Shown: in pieces, positions 1-6,166 of the stretch
How the letters are laid out: each line of letters begins with the position of its first letter
How positions within the stretch are numbered: the stretch's first letter is position 1
From: Alphaproteobacteria bacterium
GTDB lineage: Bacteria; Pseudomonadota; Alphaproteobacteria; Micavibrionales; Micavibrionaceae
DNA: 11,203 nucleotides
Reading direction: 5' to 3'
Assembly (NCBI GenBank): GCA_016763095.1
Contig: JAESUK010000108.1
Coordinates: 1-11,203, forward strand
The notes under the pieces: model-generated
The model's database searches: none
What the model was told of the DNA's origin: nothing
The model's input: the letters and a program-made list of their open reading frames with translations, nothing else
Position numbers and translations under genes: made by a program

Positions 1-912
1 TGGTCATTTGGAAAAGAGAATACCACAACACCTAAACCACAAATTGTTCAATCTGAGCCAGAAATTCTTACACAAAGCACACCTGAAGTTATTGAAAAAG
101 CCCCGCCTGTTATTGAAGAGACCACCCCGCCAACATCACTGGAAACATTGGCAACGCTTGCGGATCAAAACCCAGCACTTGTTGAAAAAGCACTTGATGG
201 AAATAAGAACGCAATGAAAGAAGCCGCTTACGGGCTTTTAAATGACAAACTTGGCTTTGAACAAAACAGAGAGCTTGGCGCACAACTTATGAAACAAGCC
301 GCGGACATGGGTCACCTTGGCGCGATCAAAGATGTTGCCTACTTGGAAGCACACACTGATTTACTCGATGCCGTTGCCCCTGAAACAGCACTTGCAGCAC
401 TTGAAGTCACGGGACAAGCCAAAGACATTCTTGCAAATGCGATAAACGGGCAGCCACAGGCAATGAACGATGCGGCAATTGGACTTTTAAATGAGAAGTT
501 TGGATTTCCTAAAGATTTTGACTTGGGAATTGAAATGCTCGCAAGCGCAGTTGAACTTGGTCATGATAAATCATTAGCAGACATGAAAACATTGCTTGAT
601 CACAACATGGCAACAATAGACATGTTAAGCACAGACGCACAAATGAAGCTTCTTGATCATGGATTGGTGAACGCAACCGAGTTAACGCTCGCTGCACAAT
701 CTCAACTCACGGAACGTATGCTTGCCGAAGGTGCAGAAGGCGTATGTAACATAGCGTCAGATTCTTGCCAGTTTGCAGAGACAACTTCAGACGAGAGAAA
801 AAGCACAATCACCAAACTCTTTAATGGGATGAAGTCTCAAGTACAATCCATGGCAAATTTAGTAAGCTTCACACAAGATGCAAAACCAATACTTGTTGCA
901 AGCATTAAGTAA
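1..912 (+). CDS. Sel1-like repeat protein, 5' end missing
   Basis: The frame is open from the first base of the window, so the true start lies upstream; 303 residues are visible. Residues about 11-46 form a Pro/Glu/Thr-rich linker. Two diverged copies of a Sel1-like (TPR-related) unit follow at about residues 68-107 and 150-190. Both carry the pattern AM-x-(E/D)-AA-x-GLLN-(D/E)-K-(L/F)-GF, then LG and finally GH, 82 residues apart. The C-terminal part is helical and holds a Cys-x6-Cys pair (GVCNIASDSCQF). Sel1 repeats generally form alpha-solenoid protein-binding surfaces; no enzymatic motif is visible. The linker suggests a stalk between an unseen N-terminal anchor or domain and the repeats, but that is inference. 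A TTG at 148 could be read as a start, but the linker and continuous frame before it argue against this. Family call moderate, function unknown. Confidence 0.75.
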   Translation, partial: WSFGKENTTTPKPQIVQSEPEILTQSTPEVIEKAPPVIEETTPPTSLETLATLADQNPALVEKALDGNKNAMKEAAYGLLNDKLGFEQNRELGAQLMKQAADMGHLGAIKDVAYLEAHTDLLDAVAPETALAALEVTGQAKDILANAINGQPQAMNDAAIGLLNEKFGFPKDFDLGIEMLASAVELGHDKSLADMKTLLDHNMATIDMLSTDAQMKLLDHGLVNATELTLAAQSQLTERMLAEGAEGVCNIASDSCQFAETTSDERKSTITKLFNGMKSQVQSMANLVSFTQDAKPILVASIK

Positions 913-935
913 TTCCCATCTTCATAAATATATTA

Positions 936-963
936 TAGGCTCTCTCTCAACAGAAAGAGCCTA
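936..963 (+). other. Imperfect hairpin in the spacer before miaA
   Basis: Bases 936-947 pair with 952-963 as a 12-bp stem with one C/A mismatch (944/955) and a CAAC loop. The hairpin begins 23 bases after the stop of the Sel1-like gene, which is where a terminator would be expected, but no T-tract follows it on either strand. It ends 10 bases before the miaA ATG, so it would lie over the ribosome-binding region of any transcript running into miaA. It could be a weak or Rho-assisted terminator, an RNA-stability element, or a structure modulating miaA translation. Confidence 0.4.
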
Positions 964-973
964 GAAACCACCC

Positions 974-1876
974 ATGCCCAAGATAAAAATAATTACAGGT
1001 CCGACCGCCAGTGGGAAATCATCTTATGCCATTGATGTTGCACGTGGATGCAACGGAGTCATCATCAATGCCGATTCTATGCAGCTCTATAAAGATCTAC
1101 CAATCTTAACGGCGCAACCCTCCGAAGATGAACAAGAAGGCTTCCCCCATAAGCTCTACAGCATCCTTGATAGCAATGATCGCTCAGATGCCGTGCTTTG
1201 GGCAAAATTGGCAACGGCTGAAATCAATGAATGCTTTAAAAATGGTCAAACACCTGTTTTGGTGGGGGGCACAGGATTTTATCTCAAAGCTCTTATAGAG
1301 GGCTTATCCCCTATTCCAGAAATTCCAATTGAAACTCGCCACTTCACTGAAAAATTACAGATCATGGTCGGGAACCCCGCATTTCACGAACTTTTAAAAG
1401 CCCGAGACCCAGAGATCGCCGAAAAAATACACCCACATAACACCCAGCGCCTTGTCCATGCATGGGAGGTTTTAGAAGCCACTGGAAAGCCTTTATCATA
1501 TTGGCAGTCCCTTCCTAAAGAAGGTCCAGATAAAAACTGGAAATTTGAAATCGTTGTCCTCCTTCCTGAGCGTGAAAAACTCTATAGAAACATAGATAAG
1601 CGTTTTGATATCATGTTGAACAATAAGGTTATGAATGAAGTCATCGCGCTCTATAAACGTGTTGAAAAGGGCGAAGTCGAAAAGGATGCAAATATAATTG
1701 TGGCACATGGCTATCGCGCTCTTCGTGATTATCACTTGGGTCTAAAAACAATCGAAGAAGCACGAGAAATTGGCACAAAAGATACGCGCCACTACGCAAA
1801 ACGTCAGTTCACATGGTTCAGAAACCAAATAAAGAAAACAAATAACATTGAATCTGTAACGTATCTAGAGGTCTAA
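974..1876 (+). CDS. miaA: tRNA dimethylallyltransferase MiaA
   Basis: Transfers a dimethylallyl group from DMAPP to N6 of adenosine-37 in tRNAs that read codons starting with U, the first step toward ms2i6A; acts in the cytoplasm. The 300-residue product has the usual length. Visible motifs in order: P-loop GPTASGKS (residues 9-16); NADSMQLYKDLP with the catalytic Asp34 and neighbouring Ser35 (32-43); GGTGFYLKAL (98-107); HPHNTQRLVHAWEVLEATGKP (from 153), corresponding to the family's N-x-x-R-x-x-R-A-L-E segment but with His-Ala-Trp in place of the usual Arg-Ala-Leu; HGYRALRDY (245-253); and the tRNA-contacting RQFTWFRNQ (277-285). No good Shine-Dalgarno sequence precedes the ATG, and the upstream spacer folds into a hairpin. 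It heads a likely operon with the hydrolase 10 bases downstream. Identification is secure; the operon is inferred from spacing. Confidence 0.96.
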   Translation: MPKIKIITGPTASGKSSYAIDVARGCNGVIINADSMQLYKDLPILTAQPSEDEQEGFPHKLYSILDSNDRSDAVLWAKLATAEINECFKNGQTPVLVGGTGFYLKALIEGLSPIPEIPIETRHFTEKLQIMVGNPAFHELLKARDPEIAEKIHPHNTQRLVHAWEVLEATGKPLSYWQSLPKEGPDKNWKFEIVVLLPEREKLYRNIDKRFDIMLNNKVMNEVIALYKRVEKGEVEKDANIIVAHGYRALRDYHLGLKTIEEAREIGTKDTRHYAKRQFTWFRNQIKKTNNIESVTYLEV

Positions 1877-1886
1877 CGCGCATATC

Positions 1887-2654
1887 ATGACAAAACAAAA
1901 ACTAGAATTTAAGGGCTCTCAAGGAGATGACCTCTCGGCACGTTTAGATGTGCCTAAAGATGGAAAAATAAAAGCCTATGCCCTTTTTGCCCATTGCTTC
2001 ACCTGCACCAAAGATGTATTTGGTGCAGCAAATGTTGCAAAAGCTTTGGTGTCAGAAGGCTACGCTGTTCTACGATTTGACTTCACAGGGCTTGGTGCAA
2101 GTGAGGGGGATTTTGCCAACACAAACTTCTCATCAAACGTTCAAGACCTCATCAATGCCGCCGATTTCATGCGCAAAGAATTGGAAGCTCCCAAACTCAT
2201 CATTGGGCATTCCCTTGGTGGCGCGGCAGTTATCGTTGCCACCCCCTCAATCCCAGAAATTAGGGCCGTCGTTACAATTGGCGCACCAGCTGATTCTACC
2301 CACGTTGCACAAAATTTTTCCGCAAATATGGACGAGATCATGAACGAGGGAGAAGCCGAGGTTTGTTTTATCGGTCGCCCCTTTACAATCAAGCGTCAAT
2401 TTATTCAGGATTTAGAAGCCCAAAATATGAAGCACGCAATTGAGACTCTCAAAACGCCATTACTTATTTTACACACCCCCATAGATACGGTCGTTGATAT
2501 AGAAAACGCTGCCCAAATATTTACCTACGCAAAACATCCAAAAAGCTTTATCTCGCTTGATACAGCCAACCATCTTTTAAGCAACAAAAAAGAAGCACTT
2601 TACGCTGCGCATGCCATATCAGGCTGGGCAGAACGTTACATGAATAAGGATTGA
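1887..2654 (+). CDS. Alpha/beta hydrolase of the OsmC-fusion type, stand-alone
   Basis: 255-residue alpha/beta-hydrolase-fold enzyme, cytoplasmic (no signal peptide). The nucleophile elbow GHSLGG (residues 107-112) gives Ser109; Asp200 in HTPID and His229 in ANHLL complete a plausible catalytic triad. The stretches HCFTCTKD (36-43), AVLRFDFTGLGASEGDF (60-76) and TNFSSNVQDL (79-88) are typical of the hydrolase half of bifunctional hydrolase/OsmC peroxidase-like proteins. Those proteins carry a further OsmC domain of roughly 140 residues at the C-terminus; here the protein stops straight after the hydrolase fold. Substrate unknown; an esterase or thioesterase-like activity is a family-level guess. 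The gene follows miaA by 10 bases and is followed by the transporter with only one codon between them, so the three are probably one transcript. Confidence 0.88.
   Translation: MTKQKLEFKGSQGDDLSARLDVPKDGKIKAYALFAHCFTCTKDVFGAANVAKALVSEGYAVLRFDFTGLGASEGDFANTNFSSNVQDLINAADFMRKELEAPKLIIGHSLGGAAVIVATPSIPEIRAVVTIGAPADSTHVAQNFSANMDEIMNEGEAEVCFIGRPFTIKRQFIQDLEAQNMKHAIETLKTPLLILHTPIDTVVDIENAAQIFTYAKHPKSFISLDTANHLLSNKKEALYAAHAISGWAERYMNKD
2646..2650 (+). promoter_or_regulatory. Shine-Dalgarno AAGGA for a TTG start
   Basis: AAGGA lies inside the last codons of the hydrolase gene and is followed by 7 bases and then TTG at 2658. This spacing supports TTG as the real start of the transporter. The next in-frame ATG (2718) would remove the first membrane helix. 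Confidence 0.65.
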
Positions 2655-2657
2655 TAC

Positions 2658-3527
2658 TTGGAGCAGAATACACTCAAGGGCATTTCTATTTACGCATTCG
2701 CAGCCTTCTTTGTCATTTGCATGACAGCATTCGGGAAGGCACTTGGCGATCTTGGCTATCACCCTATTGAAATTGTTTTCTACAGAAGTTTCGGGGGGCT
2801 TATTCTTATCTCTGCTTACATCATTGTATTCAAAAAATATGACGTCCTGAAAACATCACGCCCACTGGCTCACCTTGGACGCTCCGCGCTTGGAAATACG
2901 GGGATAGCATTATGGTTTTGGGCGGTATCCATTCTCCCACTATCAACTGCAACATCCATATCTTACATTGCCCCAATTATCGTTACAGCCTTTTCCGCGC
3001 TTCTATTAAAAGAAAAAGTCGGGCGATATAAATGGGGCGCCGTGCTCTTCGCCTTTTGTGGAACATTATTCCTTATACAACCAAGTGATATAAACGCCTC
3101 ACAACTGGGACTTACTATCGCGATTGTGAACGCTTTTATTGTAGCAGGAATCAGTATCACGCTTAGGTCTCTAGGAAAATCAGAGCGCGCCCTCACCACC
3201 ACATTTTACTTTCTATTATTTGGAACAATTGCCACAGGATTAATTCTTCCGTTTGTATGGACATCAAGCCCAGAGCTTGGGTGGCTACTCTTTGGACTAA
3301 TTCTTACGGGCTTCATAAATCAACCAATGAAAACGTACGCCTTCCGCATTGCCTCTGCATCATCAATCAGCCCCGTCCAATATCTTGGGGTCGTTTGGGC
3401 AACCATCATTGGTTATATTTTTTGGGAGGACATTCCAACAACCAACGTCATCATTGGTTGTGCCATCGTTGTGTCCAGTAACTTTATCATCATCTGGCGT
3501 GAGAAAACAGCTAAGGGAAAATCTTAA
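2658..3527 (+). CDS. EamA/DMT-family transporter (10 TM)
   Basis: 289-residue inner-membrane protein of the drug/metabolite transporter superfamily, with about ten hydrophobic segments arranged as two EamA repeats (about residues 8-137 and 149-281). The first repeat includes an Arg-Ser-Phe after helix 2 (EIVFYRSFGG), a helix reading ISYIAPIIVTAFSALLL and the following KEKVG turn. The second ends in the corresponding SPVQYLGVVWATIIGYIFWEDIP segment, then a last helix and a basic tail. This pattern resembles the EamA subgroup that includes S-adenosylmethionine-type transporters, but substrate cannot be read from sequence. Translation starts at TTG, supported by AAGGA seven bases upstream and by the need for a complete first helix. 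It lies in the same frame as the hydrolase, separated only by TGA and one TAC codon, which points to translational coupling. Confidence 0.9.
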   Translation: MEQNTLKGISIYAFAAFFVICMTAFGKALGDLGYHPIEIVFYRSFGGLILISAYIIVFKKYDVLKTSRPLAHLGRSALGNTGIALWFWAVSILPLSTATSISYIAPIIVTAFSALLLKEKVGRYKWGAVLFAFCGTLFLIQPSDINASQLGLTIAIVNAFIVAGISITLRSLGKSERALTTTFYFLLFGTIATGLILPFVWTSSPELGWLLFGLILTGFINQPMKTYAFRIASASSISPVQYLGVVWATIIGYIFWEDIPTTNVIIGCAIVVSSNFIIIWREKTAKGKS

Positions 3528-3595
3528 CTCTTGTCTAAAAACACATCCTATCGTAGCCTTACCAAGAATATTTTACAGATTAAAGGGGAAACGCC

Positions 3596-4339
3596 ATGAG
3601 CATTAAACACCTTATTATAATTGCTACAACATCAATCCTTTCAATTAATCCTACGCTCACGCTTGCTGAGAGTGCGACAACGCTTGGTTCAAAGCCAGTC
3701 GCTTATAAATCCTGCTCAAAATTTCCAGACAGCATTACATTCAGCGAAAAACCGCAACATTGTATGAACAGTGATGCTCAATCTGTTATTTCATTCTTCA
3801 TTAAAGGTGAAAATTTAGTTGGTCCAAAGGAAGATTCGGTTAAAGCCACTACACTTACTTTAAACGGTAAGGATATAAGCAAAAACCGCATGGGGAAACC
3901 AACATACAAACTTGGCTCTTTTCCAAAAACAACTGAAGACGGTAAATTTATTTCACTAGACATAGAAATCAAAGGCACTGGATTTACCAAGGCCCAAGAC
4001 ATAAAATTTTCTGGCACAATTGATATTTTGACGAGTGAAAATCTTATAGATCTTTCTCAAGAAGTAGACACAAGCAAACCTTTTGAAATTAAACTCGGTA
4101 GCTATGTCATAACCAATAAAGATAAAATAAGCATAGATGGTGTAATTGGTTCAGTTATAGGGGGCATGATGAGTTCAAACTCTGACGGTAAAAGCCTCTC
4201 CATAAAAATCATGGGTGATCTGGAAGCACTCATCTCTCTAGAAATGACGGAGGGAGACAAAAAGGTGGATAGATCATGGTCTAGCTGGCAGGAGAACATA
4301 AAAATGATCAGTTTCACACTCCATCACAACCAAATGTAA
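3596..4339 (+). CDS. Secreted protein of unknown function
   Basis: I do not recognise this 247-residue protein. Residues 1-24 form a typical Sec signal peptide (MSIKH, a hydrophobic core, then LTLA with likely cleavage before Glu25). The mature part has two cysteines (Cys40 and Cys56) that could form a disulfide. Otherwise it is a run of short alternating hydrophobic/polar stretches suggesting beta structure, with many Lys, Ser, Thr and Gly and no catalytic-looking motif. A Gly-rich hydrophobic stretch (GVIGSVIGGMM) lies around residues 182-192. Start choice is supported by a strong AAAGGGGA seven bases or so before the ATG. The gene stands 68 bases after the transporter and converges on the minus-strand gene at 4418. 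Location in the periplasm or outer membrane surface is inferred from the signal peptide only. Confidence 0.75.
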   Translation: MSIKHLIIIATTSILSINPTLTLAESATTLGSKPVAYKSCSKFPDSITFSEKPQHCMNSDAQSVISFFIKGENLVGPKEDSVKATTLTLNGKDISKNRMGKPTYKLGSFPKTTEDGKFISLDIEIKGTGFTKAQDIKFSGTIDILTSENLIDLSQEVDTSKPFEIKLGSYVITNKDKISIDGVIGSVIGGMMSSNSDGKSLSIKIMGDLEALISLEMTEGDKKVDRSWSSWQENIKMISFTLHHNQM

Positions 4340-4365
4340 GTCTTAAACTAAAATACTGGGACAAA

Positions 4366-4392
4366 CTAAAACAAGAGACTGTAAGCCTCTCG
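4366..4392 (-). terminator. Likely intrinsic terminator of the 4418-4876 gene
   Basis: On the minus strand an 8-bp stem forms from CGAGAGGC (complement of 4385-4392) and GTCTCTTG (complement of 4372-4379), with two G-U pairs and a TTACA loop. A short T-tract (TTTTAG) follows. It starts 25 bases after the minus-strand stop codon. On the + strand the G-U pairs become A/C mismatches, so the signal favours the minus strand. The T-tract is short. Confidence 0.5.
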
Positions 4393-4417
4393 TTCTAAGT
4401 TTTATATTCCTTACCTT

Positions 4418-4876
4418 TTATTGTAGATACAGTCCTTCAGGGCCATACTCACCAATGACTTCACGTGTTTTCCAATCTTTAACACGAATTTGGCGTGCAC
4501 CTTCTGCTGTTCGATTATAAACAGTATCAAAGCTTTTCACGACACGGCGTTTATCTACTCCTGAAAGGTGATAAAAATTAGAGCCAACCTCAATCGTTGC
4601 AACATCATCTCTATCAAAATACTGTTTTCTAATAATGCCCGCTGTATATAGCTTAGACACATCTAAAAGAAGCTCTTTCTCCGCATTTTCCCACTGTAGC
4701 GGTTGCTCATATCGAGAGGACTCATACTTATGCAGATGATCAATACGCTCAAATCCACGCGAAAGCTCTGACATAGGTCGTCCCCATTGTTTCCATTTTG
4801 GGCCAGCCATCGCGGTACTTGAGACTGCAATACTTCCCATAGATAAGATAACCCCACACAATACCAACTTTTTCAT
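4418..4876 (-). CDS. Small secreted protein of unknown function
   Basis: 152 residues, not recognised. Residues 1-24 are a signal peptide (MKK, a hydrophobic core, then STAMA with cleavage before Gly25). The mature protein is about 128 residues, without cysteine, rich in charged and aromatic residues. Its best-looking conserved-type segments are WGRPMSELSRGFERID (31-46) and NFYHLSGVDKRRVVKSFD (100-117), and it ends in EYGPEGLYLQ. This reads as a compact helical periplasmic domain followed by a short beta ending. Start is well supported: AAGGAGA (complement of 4883-4889) sits six bases before the ATG. A possible promoter lies upstream and a hairpin terminator follows, so it is probably monocistronic. 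Cys7 lies inside the signal peptide without a proper lipobox, so I do not call it a lipoprotein. Confidence 0.78.
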   Translation of the reverse strand: MKKLVLCGVILSMGSIAVSSTAMAGPKWKQWGRPMSELSRGFERIDHLHKYESSRYEQPLQWENAEKELLLDVSKLYTAGIIRKQYFDRDDVATIEVGSNFYHLSGVDKRRVVKSFDTVYNRTAEGARQIRVKDWKTREVIGEYGPEGLYLQ

Positions 4877-4919
4877 GACTTTTCTCCTTTTGGTCCGTCA
4901 TTCGTTTTTTTAACGCTTT

Positions 4920-4947
4920 ATTATTAATACGCTGATATAATGAACAA
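4920..4947 (-). promoter_or_regulatory. Possible promoter for the 4418-4876 gene
   Basis: Reading the minus strand, TTGTTC (complement of 4942-4947) is followed after 16 bases by AATAAT (complement of 4920-4925, five of six matches to TATAAT). This would give a 5' leader of roughly 35-40 bases containing the Shine-Dalgarno sequence. The -35 match is weak (three of six). Confidence 0.4.
4936..4941 (+). promoter_or_regulatory. Perfect -10 hexamer TATAAT before the FlgC-like gene
   Basis: TATAAT ends exactly six bases before the ATG at 4948, so transcription starting at the usual distance would begin at or next to the start codon and give a leaderless mRNA. This fits the lack of any Shine-Dalgarno sequence upstream. 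No convincing -35 is present at 16-18 bases. Confidence 0.45.
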
Positions 4948-5361
4948 ATGATTAATGCACTAAACAGCGCTATAAGTGGAATTATTGCCCAATCGACAAA
5001 GATATCGGCTGGGGCATTGAACATTGCGAATGCGGACGTTGTAGGGTCTCTTGATCCAAACAGTCTTAATCAACCGTATCAAGCAATTGATGTAAATATC
5101 ACGTCCAGTTCTCAAAACGGTTTAAATGGCGGAGTAAAAGCAACTGTACTCCCGCGTCAGCCGGGTGCAATCATCTCATACAGCCCCGACTCACCCTTTG
5201 CCGATAAAAACGGCTCAATTGGTGTTCCTAACGTCAATATAAGTGAGGAATTGGTCAATAATCTTCAAGCTACGCAAGCTTACAAAGCCAGCCTTCAAAT
5301 CATTCCAATCGTAAAAGATTTAGGTGAAGAGCTTCTAAACGCAGTAAACAAAAAAGCGTAA
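4948..5361 (+). CDS. FlgC-like flagellar basal-body rod protein, isolated
   Basis: 137 residues, the usual length of the proximal rod protein FlgC. The N-terminus (INALNSAISGIIAQSTKISAG, then LNIANADV) follows the heptad-type rod/hook/filament N-terminal helix with its N-x-A-N motif. The middle is a variable beta-rich section. The C-terminus has the FlgC-type order: SPDSPFADKNGSIGVPNVNISEELVNNLQATQAYKASLQ, where FlgC has a Pro-x-x-Ala-x-x-x-Gly segment, PNV, an E-M-V helix, then a Y-x-A/S-N/S-L helix. Rod proteins are exported by the flagellar type III apparatus and build the axial rod. No other flagellar gene lies in the window, so this is either an orphan rod-like protein or the main cluster is elsewhere. 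The ATG at 4948 is the only reasonable start, since an in-frame stop lies at 4933. Confidence 0.8.
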   Translation: MINALNSAISGIIAQSTKISAGALNIANADVVGSLDPNSLNQPYQAIDVNITSSSQNGLNGGVKATVLPRQPGAIISYSPDSPFADKNGSIGVPNVNISEELVNNLQATQAYKASLQIIPIVKDLGEELLNAVNKKA

Positions 5362-5400
5362 CAGAATTTATCTCTCAATTAAAACCGAACAAATGGAAAA

Positions 5401-6087
5401 TTAAACTTTTCGGAATCCACTCGCAATAAAGAACGTCTCAGAGCTATCTTGGCGACTGGATGGGGGTTTAATATGGCGCACAGTTTTGAAATCTTTTCGG
5501 GCAGTCGCAACTATATCTTGTTGCGCCCCACCTTGAAAAACTTTGGCAATGAAAATACCATCTGGTTTTAAATTGTTAATCGCAAAATCATAAGCCAGCT
5601 CAACCAGTGCCATAATGCGCAGATGATCTGTTTGTTTATGTCCCATGGCATTAGGGGCAATATCACTCATCACAACATCAACTTTTTTGTCTTCAATCTC
5701 ACGCTCAAGCGCAACCAATGCTTCATCATCTGTGAAATCCATTTCAAGAAAGACCACACCGGGCAAAGGATCAATCGGTAATAAATCAATTCCAACAACC
5801 TTTTTAACACGACGCTCCATTGCAACTTGCGCCCAACCACCTGGGGCTGCGCCCAAATCAACAACCGTTACACCAGGTTTAAAAAAACCAAGCTTGTCAT
5901 CAATATCTTTAATTTTATATGCGGCGCGTGAACGATATCCGTCAATCTGTGCCTTTTGGACATACGGATCATTCAATTGGCGTTGCAACCAACGCGATGA
6001 AGACGTTGTCCGTCCCCTTGCAGTTTTCAATCTTTTGGCTGGTTCACGCCCACTTGGTGTTTTTTTCTTAGTCATAAGCACATTCAT
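5401..6087 (-). CDS. rlmE: 23S rRNA 2'-O-ribose U2552 methyltransferase RlmE
   Basis: RlmE (FtsJ/RrmJ) methylates the 2'-OH of U2552 in the A-loop of 23S rRNA using S-adenosylmethionine, a late step in 50S maturation. The 228-residue protein shows the SAM-binding motif VVDLGAAPGGW (residues 75-85) and the K-D-K-E tetrad of 2'-O-methyltransferases: Lys58 in SRAAYKI, Asp142 in SDIAPN, Lys182 in IAKVFQGG and Glu217 in SSETFF. The spacing agrees with the E. coli enzyme plus an N-terminal extension of about 20 residues rich in Lys/Arg (KKKTPSGREPAKRLK), common in alphaproteobacterial homologues and probably RNA-binding. Start could be Met1 (6087) or Met5 (6075); neither has a clear Shine-Dalgarno sequence. 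It lies downstream of the 6167 membrane-protein gene on the same strand and converges on the FlgC-like gene with 39 bases between stops. Confidence 0.95.
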   Translation of the reverse strand: MNVLMTKKKTPSGREPAKRLKTARGRTTSSSRWLQRQLNDPYVQKAQIDGYRSRAAYKIKDIDDKLGFFKPGVTVVDLGAAPGGWAQVAMERRVKKVVGIDLLPIDPLPGVVFLEMDFTDDEALVALEREIEDKKVDVVMSDIAPNAMGHKQTDHLRIMALVELAYDFAINNLKPDGIFIAKVFQGGAQQDIVATARKDFKTVRHIKPPSSRQDSSETFFIASGFRKV

Positions 6088-6094
6088 ATCTTTA

Positions 6095-6126
6095 TATTAC
6101 AACGCTGTAAACAAAACTTTGTAATA
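6095..6126. repeat. Inverted repeats upstream of rlmE
   Basis: TATTACAA (6095-6102) and TTGTAATA (6119-6126) form a perfect 8-bp inverted repeat. Inside it TTACA (6097-6101) and TGTAA (6106-6110) make a shorter dyad, TTACAACGCTGTAA. The octamer AACGCTGT occurs at 6101-6108 and again at 6139-6146. The position just before rlmE would suit an operator or a 5' structure, but AT-rich dyads of this size also arise by chance. Confidence 0.35.
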
Positions 6127-6166
6127 CAATGGCGCAGTAACGCTGTCAGAAGGCTAAGATGAATGA

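Noticed and set aside
148..150. TTG as the start of the Sel1-like protein
   Set aside because: The frame is open to the first base and encodes a plausible Pro-rich linker upstream, so the gene continues beyond the window.
3528..3595. Promoter before the 3596 gene (TTGTCT near 3532)
   Set aside because: No acceptable -10 hexamer lies at a normal distance, so I do not call one although an independent promoter is possible.
4847..4876. Possible lipoprotein signal in the 4418-4876 protein (Cys7 in LVLCG)
   Set aside because: The cysteine is too close to the N-terminus and the preceding residues do not form a lipobox; a standard AMA cleavage site lies at residue 24.
4749..5024. Minus-strand 91-codon frame whose first 45 residues look like a membrane helix plus a basic tail
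   Set aside because: It is antisense to the N-terminus of the FlgC-like gene, whose frame is well supported, and its second half is an out-of-frame shadow of the 4418-4876 gene. The hydrophobic look follows from the complementary strand of an amphipathic helix.
5645..6124. 159-codon plus-strand frame opposite rlmE
   Set aside because: It is fully antisense to a gene with an intact catalytic tetrad. Its composition is rich in Ser, Thr and Pro as expected for a complementary-strand shadow, and it shows no family features.
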